Of a DNA stretch of 12,441 bases, positions 1 through 8,358 are shown one piece after another. Numbering within the stretch: the stretch's first letter is position 1; the number at the start of each line of letters is the position of its first letter. Both the position numbers and the translations under genes were made by a program. Source of the stretch: an uncultured Lachnospiraceae bacterium (GTDB lineage: Bacteria; Bacillota; Clostridia; Lachnospirales; Lachnospiraceae); contig CAJUSO010000076.1 in assembly GCA_910588965.1 (NCBI GenBank), positions 1 to 12,441 on the forward strand, written 5' to 3'. The notes under the pieces were generated by a model. That model had not been told where the DNA came from and did no database searches. It saw only the letters and a program-made list of their open reading frames with translations.

Positions 1-4
1 CTGT

Positions 5-30
5 TATCACACCTGCATAGCAGGTGGTAT
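5..30. repeat. Hairpin repeat copy at left edge
   Basis: A short hairpin with arms CACCTG (10-15) and CAGGTG (21-26) around loop CATAG. The surrounding bases (5-30) closely match the first copy of the tandem repeat at 12201-12228, so this is probably a dispersed repeat present at both ends of the window. It may be one unit of an array that continues to the left, outside the window. Function unknown. Confidence 0.5.
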
Positions 31-52
31 TTTAAAAGACTGCCTCACAATC

Positions 53-98
53 AAATGGCGCTTCCTTCCCAAAAAGGAGCGCCATTTTATCTTTTCTG
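53..98. terminator. Hairpin terminator, probably bidirectional
   Basis: Arms AAATGGCGCT (53-62) and AGCGCCATTT (78-87) form a perfect 10-bp stem, extended inside by CC/GG with one bulged T. On the plus strand it is followed by TTATCTTTT, a fair U-tract for a gene entering from the left. On the minus strand it starts 11 bases after the stop of the LysM gene and is followed by TTTGATTGT, so it can also end that transcript. Confidence 0.75.
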
Positions 99-602
99 TT
101 ACTCTATTTCTGTCCCCCCGGAAAAGGAACCCGGCATGGCTGGTTCCCTTTCTATCGGAAACCTTAGGTAATGGCTCTCTTGTTCCTCTCCCATTCCTCC
201 AGATGGCTCTGTATCCCACATTTCCACAGATGGGGACGGCGTTTCCTGGCGCATCCCTTGGCTTGGTTCCCCAGCCCCCATATCCCACATTTCCATTGGC
301 GGGGACGGCGCTTCCTGGCGCTTCCCTTGGCCTGGTTCCCCAGCCCCCATCCCTCCTGAAAGGCTTTCCTGCATATTCCCTGCCTGCCGCGGCTGTATGG
401 CAGCGGGAATGCAGAGTTCATCCCCTATCTGCAGGTTATATACATCCACGAAAGGATTTGCAAACATAAGCTGGGTTACGCTTACATGGTACTGCTTCCC
501 TAACCTGTACAGGGTGTCCCCCTTTTGGATTACATGTACCAGGCCCCGGCAGGGCCCCCCTGCATAAATTGGGCCGATTGGAATTGGTACGGTTCTTGCC
601 AT
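99..602 (-). CDS. LysM-domain protein with C-terminal tandem repeats
   Basis: A 167-residue protein with one LysM domain at about residues 22-66 (HVIQKGDTLYRLGKQYHVSV, then NLQIGDELCIP). LysM modules bind N-acetylglucosamine chains of peptidoglycan, so a cell-wall or spore-envelope role is likely. No signal peptide is visible; the N-terminus is a short hydrophobic, Pro/Gly-rich stretch. Residues 85-107 and 108-130 are a 23-residue direct repeat, and the rest of the tail is Gly, Glu, Pro and Met rich and probably disordered. The start is chosen at 602 because GGAGG lies 10 bases upstream. An in-frame ATG at 647 has no ribosome site and sits just after a TATAAT (655-660, minus strand) that could be a -10 box. 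It stands alone and is divergent from the activase gene. The LysM fold is secure; no catalytic domain is present and the biological role is unknown. Confidence 0.8.
   Translation of the reverse strand: MARTVPIPIGPIYAGGPCRGLVHVIQKGDTLYRLGKQYHVSVTQLMFANPFVDVYNLQIGDELCIPAAIQPRQAGNMQESLSGGMGAGEPGQGKRQEAPSPPMEMWDMGAGEPSQGMRQETPSPSVEMWDTEPSGGMGEEQESHYLRFPIEREPAMPGSFSGGTEIE
213..350 (-). repeat. 69-bp tandem duplication inside the LysM gene
   Basis: Two adjacent 69-bp units (213-281 and 282-350) encode MGAGEP-QG--RQE-PSP--EMWD twice. The units differ at scattered bases but keep the frame and the key residues, so the duplication is in frame and not very recent. Copy number could vary between strains. 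Confidence 0.85.
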
Positions 603-807
603 ATGCTTCCTTCCTCCATTAATACTTCTATCGCTTTTTATAGCCATTTTTACTATTATATTCCTATCATGGAAAACTGTGTTTGCAGATAGCCAGAAAG
701 CTTATGGCATAATCCAACAATATCCTGCCGCCGGCTCCGTACCCCATGGATTCTTCCTTATGGAATTTTCCTTCGCTGCCCTTTCACAAACATTTTCAAA
801 AAAATGA

Positions 808-836
808 TTGTATTTTGCAATTCCCTGTCGTATAAT
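808..836 (+). promoter_or_regulatory. SigA-type promoter of the activase gene
   Basis: TTGTAT (808-813), a 17-base spacer and a perfect TATAAT (831-836) form a housekeeping promoter. Transcription would begin near 843, giving a leader of about 100 bases before the activase start at 946. Confidence 0.7.
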
Positions 837-910
837 AGTCGGTGTTCAATTTCAGGACACTTGCATATAAATAAGAAGAAACAGCTAATATTTACCATGA
901 AGCTATTTTG

Positions 911-931
911 GATCCCAGAATGACTGGGATC
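911..931 (+). promoter_or_regulatory. Leader hairpin just before the activase ribosome site
   Basis: A perfect inverted repeat GATCCCAG (911-918) and CTGGGATC (924-931) with loop AATGA. It ends one base before the ribosome site GGGAGGA (933-939). It could be an operator bound by a regulator, or an RNA hairpin affecting translation or mRNA stability. There is no T-run after it, so it is not a simple terminator. Confidence 0.55.
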
Positions 932-945
932 TGGGAGGACACACT

Positions 946-3900
946 ATGAATCCATATACTTTACACAAGCTGGGCATTGATATCGGCTCAACGACTGTAA
1001 AAATTGCAATATTAGATAGCCAAGGAAACCTCGTATTCGCCGACTATGAGCGCCATTTTGCCAATATCCGGGAAACACTGGCAGATTTACTGGCAAAGGC
1101 CAAAGACGCCTTGGGGAATATCCATTTATCCCCTATGATTACCGGTTCCGGCGGCCTGACGCTGGCAAAGCACCTGGAAATCCCCTTCGTGCAGGAGGTC
1201 ATTTCCGTATCTACCGCCCTGCAGGGCTACGCGCCCCAGACGGATGTGGCCATTGAGCTGGGCGGGGAGGACGCCAAGATTATCTACTTTGAAGGCGGGA
1301 ACGTGGAACAGCGTATGAACGGCATCTGCGCCGGGGGCACCGGCTCCTTTATCGACCAGATGGCCTCCCTGCTCCAGACAGACGCCACCGGCCTGAATAC
1401 CTATGCCCAGGATTATAAGGCGATTTACCCCATTGCCGCCCGCTGCGGGGTATTTGCCAAATCAGACATCCAGCCCCTGATCAATGAAGGGGCGTCCAAG
1501 GAAGACTTGGCAGCCTCTATCTTCCAGGCTGTGGTAAACCAGACCATTTCCGGCCTTGCCTGTGGGAAGCCTATCCGGGGGCATGTCGCCTTTTTGGGAG
1601 GCCCCCTCCACTTTTTGCCGGAACTGAAAGCAGCTTTCATCCGCACCCTAAACTTAGACGAAGGGCACATCATTGCCCCTGGCCATTCCCATCTGTTCGC
1701 CGCCATCGGCTCTGCCCTTAACAGCAAGGCAACGGTGCAGATGGAGCTTGCCAGCATCCTGAAAAAGCTGTCCTCTGAAATCCATATGGAGTTTGAGGTT
1801 GAACGCATGGAGCCGCTGTTTGCTTCCCAGGAGGACTACCTCCGCTTCCAGAAACGCCACAGCAGGCACCACGTCATGACGGCGCACCTTTCCACCTACC
1901 AAGGGAATTGCTACTTGGGCATTGACGCTGGCTCTACCACTACCAAGGTGGCATTGGTCGGGGAAGACGGCTCCCTCCTTTATTCTTTTTACAGCAACAA
2001 CAATGGGAACCCCCTGTCCACCGCCACCCTGGCCATCCAGGAAATCCATTCCCTGCTGCCGGAAGGGGCGCATATCGTCCATTCCTGCTCCACAGGCTAT
2101 GGGGAGGCGCTGTTAAAAGCGGCTTTCCTGTTAGACGAAGGGGAAGTGGAAACCGTCGCCCACTACTATGCGGCCGCATTTTTCAACCCGGAGGTAGACT
2201 GTATCCTGGATATCGGCGGCCAGGACATGAAATGCATCAAGATTAAGGACCAGACCGTAGACAGCGTGCAGCTCAACGAAGCCTGCTCCTCCGGCTGCGG
2301 CTCCTTTATTGAGACCTTTGCCAAATCCCTGAACTATTCCGTGGAGGATTTTGCCCAGGCGGCGCTGTTTGCGGAGCATCCCATAGACCTGGGCACCCGC
2401 TGCACGGTATTTATGAATTCCAAGGTGAAGCAGGCCCAGAAGGAAGGCGCGGAGGTCTCCGATATTTCCGCCGGGCTGGCCTATTCCGTTATCAAAAACG
2501 CCCTGTTTAAGGTTATTAAAGTATCCGATGCCAAGGACTTGGGAAAGCACATTGTCGTACAGGGCGGCACGTTCTATAACGACGCCGTGCTCCGCAGCTT
2601 TGAGAAAATATCCGGCTGTGAAGCCATCCGCCCGGACATCGCTGGGATAATGGGAGCCTTTGGCGCCGCCCTGATTGCCCGGGAACGCTATGAAGACAAT
2701 CCCTCTACCACCATGCTGCCCATTGAGGAAATCGAGCGCCTTAAGGTAGATACCAGACTGACCCGGTGCAAAGGCTGCACCAACCACTGCCTTCTGACCA
2801 TCAACCGTTTTTCCGAAAACCGCAGGTTCATTACGGGGAACCGCTGTGAGAAAGGCCTGGGGAAGGAAAAGAACGAGGAGCAGATCCCGAACCTGTTTGA
2901 ATACAAGAATACCAGGGTTTTTGACTATCCGCCCCTCCCAAAAGAGGACGCGCCCCGGGGCACGGTAGGGATCCCAAGGGTACTGAATATGTACGAAAAC
3001 TACCCCTTCTGGGCTGTATTCTTCCGGACGCTGGGATTTCGCACCCTGCTCTCCCCCCCGTCCACACGGAAGATTTATGAGATGGGCATTGAGTCTATCC
3101 CCAGCGAATCGGAATGCTATCCCGCCAAGCTGGCGCATGGGCATGTTTCCTGGCTGATTGGGCAGCAGGCAGACGTTATCTTCTATCCCTGCATCCCCTA
3201 TGAGCGCGATGAATTCCCAGACTCCAACAACCATTACAACTGCCCCATCGTGACCTCCTATGCAGAAAATATCAAGAACAACGTGGATGAAATCACCTCC
3301 GGGCAGGTGCGGTTCCTAAACCCCTTCCTGTCCTTCGCTTCCAAGGAAGATTTAGCCAAACAGCTAAGACAGGTATTCCAGCTGGAATTTTCCATCTCCC
3401 CGGAAGAAACCCAGGCTGCCGTGGATGCCGGCTGGCATGAGCTGGCCGCTATGCGCGAGGACATCCGCCGCAAAGGGGAAGAGACCCTGAAATATATGGA
3501 AGAGACCGGGCGCAGGGGGATTGTCCTGGCTGGGCGCCCCTACCATGTGGATCCCGAAATCAACCATGGCATCCCAGAATTAATCAATTCCTATGGGATT
3601 GCCGTGCTGACCGAGGACTCCATTTCCCACCTGCATGAAGTAGAACGCCCCTTGCTGGTGATGGACCAATGGATGTACCACTCCCGGCTGTATGCCGCCG
3701 CAAACTTTGTTAAATCCAGGGAGGATTTGGACTTAATCCAGCTTAACTCCTTTGGCTGCGGCCTGGATGCGGTGACCACGGACCAGGTGAACGACATCCT
3801 GTCAAAATCCGGCAAAATCTACACCTGCCTGAAAATTGACGAGGTGAACAACCTAGGCGCTGCCCGCATCCGTATCCGCTCCCTGCTTTCCGCCCTGCGG

Positions 3901-5202
3901 GTCAAGGAAAAACAGGATACCTGCCGCAATATCCAGCCTTCCAGCTATAAGCGCGTGGTATTTACTGAGGAAATGCGCAAGGATTACACCATCCTCTGCC
4001 CCCAGATGTCGCCAATCCATTTCGAACTTCTGCAGCCCGCCTTCCGGGCCGCTGGCTACCATATGGAAGTGCTGGGCAATGATGGGAAGGCCGCCGTGGA
4101 CATGGGGCTCAAATACGTGAATAACGATGCCTGCTACCCCTCCCTGATGGTCGTAGGCCAGATTATGGACGCTATCCTGTCCGGGGATTATGACCTGGCG
4201 AAAACAGCCGTGGTCATCACCCAGACCGGCGGGGGATGCCGCGCATCCAACTACATCGGCTTTATCCGCAGGGCATTGGAAAAAGCCGGATACCCGGATA
4301 TCCCTGTGATATCCCTGAACTTGAGCGGCTTAGAAGCCAACCCTGGCTTTAAGCTTACCCTGCCCCTAATCCAAAAAGGGCTGTACGCCCTGGTGTTCGG
4401 CGATATTTTCATGCGCTGCCTGTACCGCACCAGGCCTTATGAAAAAGTACCCGGCTCCGCCAATGCGCTCCACGAGAAATGGAAAAACGCGTGCATGGCG
4501 TTTGTCTCCTCGAAAAAGCCATGCTCCCATCGGAAATTCAAACAGTACTGCCGGGAAATCATCCGGGATTTCGACCGCCTGCCGATGACAGGCGAGAAAA
4601 AGCCAAAAGTCGGCATTGTTGGGGAAATCCTGGTGAAATTCCTGCCTGCCGCCAATAATTACCTGGTAGACCTGTTGGAAGCGGAAGGGGCGGAGGCGGT
4701 AGTGCCAGACCTGACAGACTTCCTGCTGTACTGCTTCTATAACCAGAATTTCCGGGCAGAGCACCTAGGCCTTGAGAAATCAAAAGCCCGGAAGGCCAAC
4801 TGGGGGATTAAATTCCTGGAATGGCTGCGCGGGACAGCCCGGAAGGAATTTGAAAAAAGCAGGCATTTCACCCCGCCTGCAAAGATTGAAGCGCTGGCGG
4901 GATATGCCTCCCCCATCGTGTCCCAGGGGAACCAGACTGGGGAAGGATGGTTCCTGACCGGGGAAATGCTGGAACTTATCCATTCCGGGACAAACAATAT
5001 TGTCTGCACCCAGCCCTTTGGCTGCCTTCCCAACCATGTGGTAGGGAAAGGCGTCATCAAGGAAATCCGCCACCGGTATCCATTGTCAAACATCGTGGCG
5101 ATTGATTACGATCCGGGGGCGTCTGAGGTAAACCAGCTGAACCGGATTAAGCTGATGCTGTCCACCGCACAGAAAAACTTAGGGAAGGAACCGGAAAAAT
5201 AA
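946..5202 (+). CDS. Large acyl-CoA dehydratase activase-type fusion protein (two BcrAD/BadFG domains plus DUF2229 region)
   Basis: A 1418-residue cytoplasmic protein of the COG1924-COG3580-COG3581 fusion type. It has two HgdC-like ATPase domains. Domain 1 has phosphate loop GIDIGSTTVK at 10-19 and cysteines C128 (in ICAGGTGSF) and C167 (in ARCGVFAKSD). Domain 2 has GIDAGSTTTK at 325-334, C447 and C451 (in NEACSSGCGSF) and C486 (in TRCTVFMNSK). In HgdC, Cys127 and Cys166 hold a [4Fe-4S] cluster between two subunits; here one chain supplies both pairs. A third region has a Cys cluster (C608, C611, C615, C634). The C-terminal half (from about 674) is DUF2229-like with C724, C749, C938, C1063, C1098, C1354 and C1360 in conserved-looking motifs (for example QPFGCLPNHV). 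By family analogy it would couple ATP hydrolysis to low-potential electron transfer; its partner or substrate is unknown. No HgdA/HgdB dehydratase genes lie nearby. Start: GGGAGGA lies 6 bases upstream. Length is usual for this fusion family. Confidence 0.9.
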   Translation: MNPYTLHKLGIDIGSTTVKIAILDSQGNLVFADYERHFANIRETLADLLAKAKDALGNIHLSPMITGSGGLTLAKHLEIPFVQEVISVSTALQGYAPQTDVAIELGGEDAKIIYFEGGNVEQRMNGICAGGTGSFIDQMASLLQTDATGLNTYAQDYKAIYPIAARCGVFAKSDIQPLINEGASKEDLAASIFQAVVNQTISGLACGKPIRGHVAFLGGPLHFLPELKAAFIRTLNLDEGHIIAPGHSHLFAAIGSALNSKATVQMELASILKKLSSEIHMEFEVERMEPLFASQEDYLRFQKRHSRHHVMTAHLSTYQGNCYLGIDAGSTTTKVALVGEDGSLLYSFYSNNNGNPLSTATLAIQEIHSLLPEGAHIVHSCSTGYGEALLKAAFLLDEGEVETVAHYYAAAFFNPEVDCILDIGGQDMKCIKIKDQTVDSVQLNEACSSGCGSFIETFAKSLNYSVEDFAQAALFAEHPIDLGTRCTVFMNSKVKQAQKEGAEVSDISAGLAYSVIKNALFKVIKVSDAKDLGKHIVVQGGTFYNDAVLRSFEKISGCEAIRPDIAGIMGAFGAALIARERYEDNPSTTMLPIEEIERLKVDTRLTRCKGCTNHCLLTINRFSENRRFITGNRCEKGLGKEKNEEQIPNLFEYKNTRVFDYPPLPKEDAPRGTVGIPRVLNMYENYPFWAVFFRTLGFRTLLSPPSTRKIYEMGIESIPSESECYPAKLAHGHVSWLIGQQADVIFYPCIPYERDEFPDSNNHYNCPIVTSYAENIKNNVDEITSGQVRFLNPFLSFASKEDLAKQLRQVFQLEFSISPEETQAAVDAGWHELAAMREDIRRKGEETLKYMEETGRRGIVLAGRPYHVDPEINHGIPELINSYGIAVLTEDSISHLHEVERPLLVMDQWMYHSRLYAAANFVKSREDLDLIQLNSFGCGLDAVTTDQVNDILSKSGKIYTCLKIDEVNNLGAARIRIRSLLSALRVKEKQDTCRNIQPSSYKRVVFTEEMRKDYTILCPQMSPIHFELLQPAFRAAGYHMEVLGNDGKAAVDMGLKYVNNDACYPSLMVVGQIMDAILSGDYDLAKTAVVITQTGGGCRASNYIGFIRRALEKAGYPDIPVISLNLSGLEANPGFKLTLPLIQKGLYALVFGDIFMRCLYRTRPYEKVPGSANALHEKWKNACMAFVSSKKPCSHRKFKQYCREIIRDFDRLPMTGEKKPKVGIVGEILVKFLPAANNYLVDLLEAEGAEAVVPDLTDFLLYCFYNQNFRAEHLGLEKSKARKANWGIKFLEWLRGTARKEFEKSRHFTPPAKIEALAGYASPIVSQGNQTGEGWFLTGEMLELIHSGTNNIVCTQPFGCLPNHVVGKGVIKEIRHRYPLSNIVAIDYDPGASEVNQLNRIKLMLSTAQKNLGKEPEK

Positions 5203-5309
5203 TTTGCGGTTATGAAGATATTTCCCCTCCTGCATCGTTAGAATAAATAGACCGGTATACCAAACCGGAAACGATAGGGAATATCCCGCATGAGAAGGAG
5301 GAAACTGCC

Positions 5310-6365
5310 ATGAACCGCAACAAGATATTATCCATCCTACTAGGGACCGCCATTTTGTCCGGCCTAGTATGCACAGCACTGATTATTGCCACAGGCATAC
5401 AACATGGGAATGCTGCCCCTGCAAACGCATCTTCCATGAAACGGGAAAAATTTCCCCAGCCCTACCAGCTGGAGAAGACAAAAATCGATGAATTTTCGGA
5501 ACTGTCCCTTCAGCTGGATTACAGCAACGTGTCCATTATCCCTTCTGACGGCTACTATTTAGAATACTGCCTGGACGGCACCAACAAGGAACCCGAATAC
5601 GAGATAAAGGACGGGAAGCTTTCCTTCCAGGAAGGGAAACCCCGGCAGGATTTCCATTTTTCCTGGAACCTGTTCGGCTATCCAAAAGGCCAGGAAGAAT
5701 TCTACCTAAACCTGTATGTGCCAAAAGGCCAGGCCTTTGACAGCGCAGCCTTACGCTTAGAAAGCGGGGATTTAAGCCTGGGGCAGATGGAGGCAAAGAC
5801 GGCGGATTTCTCCCTGGAGTATGGGAACCTAACAGGCGAAAGCCTTTCCGGGGAAAACCTTACCATAGGAATAGAATCCGGGAACCTGGAAATAGGGGCA
5901 ATCCGCTGCGATAACCTGCAGATAAAGGCGGAATATGGGAACGTAACAGGGGACAGCTTTACAGCCTCCGGCCAGGCAGATATTAAATTAGATTCTGGGA
6001 ACTTAGAGCTTTCACAGCTGTCTGCCGGGGATTTCAGGCTATCCAATGAATATGGTGGCTGTACCGTGGAATCCTACCAGGTAACAGACGGTTTTATTTC
6101 CATGGATTCCGGGAACCTAAAGCTTCGCAAAGCCGCTATGGGGAATTTAGAAATCCTCTCTGCCTACGGGAATGTAGACCTGTCCTTAGCCGGGGATGTT
6201 TCTGATCCGGACTATGACATGGAAGTAGAATACGGGACCCTTAAGATTGGAGGAAAGACCATAGAGCCAGACGAGGACGGCTGCACTTCCTACACAGATC
6301 CTGGCAGGCAAAAGGATAGCAGCATCCAAATCCAATGCGAGAGCGGGAATGTGACGGTAAAATAA
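5310..6365 (+). CDS. Membrane-anchored DUF4097-type beta-repeat protein
   Basis: A 351-residue protein. Residues 6-30 form one hydrophobic segment after a basic N-terminus, either an uncleaved anchor or a signal peptide; there is no good lipobox at C21. The rest should lie outside the membrane. From residue 151 the motifs alternate regularly: ESGDL 151, EYGNL 170, ESGNL 189, EYGNV 208, DSGNL 228, EYGGC 247, DSGNL 266, AYGNV 285, EYGTL 307, ESGNV 344. The spacing is mostly 19-20 residues, which suggests a beta-solenoid in which SG and YG turns alternate. This pattern fits the DUF4097 (putative adhesin/auto-transporter-like) family. AAGGAGG lies 8 bases before the start. The gene begins 107 bases after the activase with no clear terminator between them, so read-through is possible. 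In relatives such proteins often sit near two-component or PadR/DUF1700 genes, and a kinase remnant follows here. Function unknown; an envelope-stress or surface role is a guess. Confidence 0.8.
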   Translation: MNRNKILSILLGTAILSGLVCTALIIATGIQHGNAAPANASSMKREKFPQPYQLEKTKIDEFSELSLQLDYSNVSIIPSDGYYLEYCLDGTNKEPEYEIKDGKLSFQEGKPRQDFHFSWNLFGYPKGQEEFYLNLYVPKGQAFDSAALRLESGDLSLGQMEAKTADFSLEYGNLTGESLSGENLTIGIESGNLEIGAIRCDNLQIKAEYGNVTGDSFTASGQADIKLDSGNLELSQLSAGDFRLSNEYGGCTVESYQVTDGFISMDSGNLKLRKAAMGNLEILSAYGNVDLSLAGDVSDPDYDMEVEYGTLKIGGKTIEPDEDGCTSYTDPGRQKDSSIQIQCESGNVTVK

Positions 6366-6401
6366 TGGTATCCATTCCCGCTGGCAGCAGGGCTTAAGGT
6401 T

Positions 6402-6582
6402 ATGATAAATATCCTGATGGTACGGAACCTTGGCCGTTTTGCCTTATCCTGTGTATTTTCCAACCTGTTGGCCAATGTTATAAAATACAGCGGCGGGGAT
6501 TTACAGGTTACCCTGGAAGAAAGCAAGGAAATCACCTTTGCCAATCAGGCTCCCAGAACAGATGAGATACAAGTAGGCAAAA
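6402..6582 (+). pseudogene. Remnant of a sensor histidine kinase ATP-binding domain
   Basis: Translation gives CVFSNLLANVIKYSGGDLQV, then TLEESKEITFANQAPRTDEIQVGK. This matches the N-box region of HATPase_c domains in clostridial sensor kinases (pattern xxFxNLLxNxxKYSxGD followed by IxFxNxA). The upstream dimerisation and His box, and the downstream G1 and G2 boxes, are absent; after GK the reading runs straight into the terminator. No good ribosome site precedes the ATG. The preceding gene's stop (6363) is in the same frame, with no intervening stop. I read it as the decayed residue of a kinase gene once linked to the DUF4097-type gene. A short expressed protein is possible but unlikely. Confidence 0.6.
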
Positions 6583-6618
6583 AAGCCACGCAACTCATAA
6601 AAAGGAGCGTGGCTTTTT
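6580..6618. terminator. Bidirectional rho-independent terminator
   Basis: Perfect 12-bp stem AAAAAGCCACGC (6580-6591) and GCGTGGCTTTTT (6607-6618) with a 15-base loop. Each arm ends in A or T runs, so it works in both directions. It separates the plus-strand DUF4097-type gene and kinase remnant from the convergent flagellin gene, whose stop is at 6672. Confidence 0.9.
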
Positions 6619-6671
6619 CTACTGCCCTATGTTACAAACCAAAGATTCCTTTCCTTAATTCCCTATCTTAC

Positions 6672-8297
6672 TTACTGTAAAAGAGAAAGGACACCCTGGC
6701 TGGACTGGTTCGCCTGTGCAAGCATAGCCTGGCCTGCCTGTGCAAGAATCTGGTTCTTGCTGTAATCCACCATCTGGCTTGCCATATCTGTATCACGGAT
6801 ACGTGATTCTGCATTCTGGGTATTTTCAGCAGCTGTATCCAGGTTTGCAATCGTATGCTCCAGACGGTTCTGGATTGCACCCATACGCGCACGGGTTGCA
6901 GATACCTTTTTCACTGCTGCATCAATTAAATCCGTTGCCTTCTGCGCGCCTTCCTGCGTGCTCAGCTCAATTTTATTGCCTTCCACACCCAATGCCCTCG
7001 CGCTCATATCTTCAATGGAGAAACTCATGGTCTGCCCATAGTTCGCCCCAATCTGCAATGTAATCCCGCCGCCGGCAGAAACTCCTTCATAGCCTTCCTG
7101 CCCCCAAAGAGCCTGCGTACTGCCAAGGCCTGCACCTGCTGTTGTATCGCCCATCGTCATTTGGCTAACGGTAGCCGCCCCAGTTGTAGCAAATAATGTA
7201 TTTGGCTCATCTGGCGTAGCGCCGCTCAACGTAACAGTAAAATCAAATCCTGCCTGGGCTAATATATTTTCCAAATCTTCTGCGGTGTATTCCTTCCCTG
7301 ATGCAAGATGGATGGTATATGCGCCTGCCGTTGTTGCATTTACAGCACTATGTGTAATCGCCGTGTCTGCTACAACTTCTTCTTTTCCAGCTTCCCTGTC
7401 AAACGCAAAATCAAATGTTGTACCATTGAATTCAGCGCCATATTTATTAGCCGTAAATTGGATGGTATTTGCGCCGACAAAGCCTGTCACCGTCCCTGCA
7501 TCAGAAACAGCTTTTACACCTGCAGCAGTTGCTGTCCCGGCAGTTGTAGCGGCATCAGCATTAAATATCCCATTTTTTAAAGTAACTTTCACTTCTGCAG
7601 GGCTTCCGGTCGCTGTGCTATCTTCCTGTTTTGCATTTGCAATCAGATCGTCAATTTCTGCTTGGCTATACACCTTATTCAAAGATAAATTCAAGGTCAA
7701 TGTTTTGCCTGTAGCATCCCAGATTGCGGTTTCCTGGCCAGCTTTTGTATTTGCCGTTGCTGCAGTCGCAACTTTAATGCCAACAATATTCGATGTTACC
7801 AAGGCGCCATCTAATGTGGCGTCTACAACGCCAAACTTCGGCCCGGACCCTGTCGTAGAACTGCTGCCGCCAAGGCTACCATCCAATAATTTCATCGTAT
7901 TGAATTCCGTGGTTTCTGAAATCCTAGTCAGTTCATCCTGCAATTGAACGATTTCGTTCTGCACTGCCTCACGGTCGTCATCCGTTTCTGTACCGTTCGC
8001 TGCCTGCACTGCCAATTCACGCATCCTCTGCAAGATGGCATGCTGCTCGTTCAATGCGCCTTCTGCCGTCTGTATCATTGATATACCATCCTGTGCATTC
8101 CTAGAAGCCTGGTTCAAGCCACGGATCTGGCTCCTCATCTTTTCTGAAATACAAAGCCCTGCCGCATCGTCTGCCGCACGGTTAATCCTATAGCCACTGG
8201 ATAATTTCTCCGTGGACTTTGCCTGCGCATTGGTGGTAATGCTTAACTGCCTGTTTGAATTCATTGCTGTAATGTTGTGCTGTACTATCATTGCCAT
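6672..8297 (-). CDS. Flagellin
   Basis: A 541-residue flagellin, the filament subunit exported through the flagellar secretion channel. The conserved N-terminal D0/D1 part covers about 1-140 (MAMIVQHNITAMNSNRQLSI, then KLSSGYRINRAADDAAGL), and the C-terminal D1/D0 part about 447-541 (ending SSQGVLSLLQ). Residues 141-446 are a variable, Thr/Ala-rich central region that forms the exposed outer domains, larger than in a minimal clostridial flagellin of about 270 residues. The segment QRMRELAVQ (90-98) matches the TLR5-contact region of enterobacterial FliC. Cys49 in GLCISEKM is unusual, as flagellins mostly have Ala there. The start at 8297 is chosen because AGGAGG lies 9 bases upstream; an in-frame ATG farther upstream has no support. 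csrA lies 265 bp upstream on the same strand. No clear SigA promoter is visible; a very weak SigD-like match lies near 8434-8458. The chemistry of glycosylation cannot be judged. Confidence 0.97.
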   Translation of the reverse strand: MAMIVQHNITAMNSNRQLSITTNAQAKSTEKLSSGYRINRAADDAAGLCISEKMRSQIRGLNQASRNAQDGISMIQTAEGALNEQHAILQRMRELAVQAANGTETDDDREAVQNEIVQLQDELTRISETTEFNTMKLLDGSLGGSSSTTGSGPKFGVVDATLDGALVTSNIVGIKVATAATANTKAGQETAIWDATGKTLTLNLSLNKVYSQAEIDDLIANAKQEDSTATGSPAEVKVTLKNGIFNADAATTAGTATAAGVKAVSDAGTVTGFVGANTIQFTANKYGAEFNGTTFDFAFDREAGKEEVVADTAITHSAVNATTAGAYTIHLASGKEYTAEDLENILAQAGFDFTVTLSGATPDEPNTLFATTGAATVSQMTMGDTTAGAGLGSTQALWGQEGYEGVSAGGGITLQIGANYGQTMSFSIEDMSARALGVEGNKIELSTQEGAQKATDLIDAAVKKVSATRARMGAIQNRLEHTIANLDTAAENTQNAESRIRDTDMASQMVDYSKNQILAQAGQAMLAQANQSSQGVLSLLQ

Positions 8298-8358
8298 AAT
8301 CCTTATCCTCCTTGTTTTTGATTCCGCCTGCCCAGTTATGGCACATGGCTGGCGGTAA

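Noticed and set aside
2131..3234. Long minus-strand open frame (367 codons) within the activase gene
   Set aside because: It is the antisense shadow of a well-supported gene with high GC at third positions; it has no family features and no convincing ribosome site.
5250..5270. Inverted repeat CCGGT/ACCGG before the DUF4097-type gene
   Set aside because: The stem is only 5 bp with no T-run and no supporting promoter boxes, so it is within chance expectation.
7285..7947. Plus-strand open frame of 220 codons opposite the flagellin gene
   Set aside because: It lies wholly opposite the variable region of flagellin and mirrors its Ala/Thr-rich codons as Val/Ala/Ser-rich sequence.
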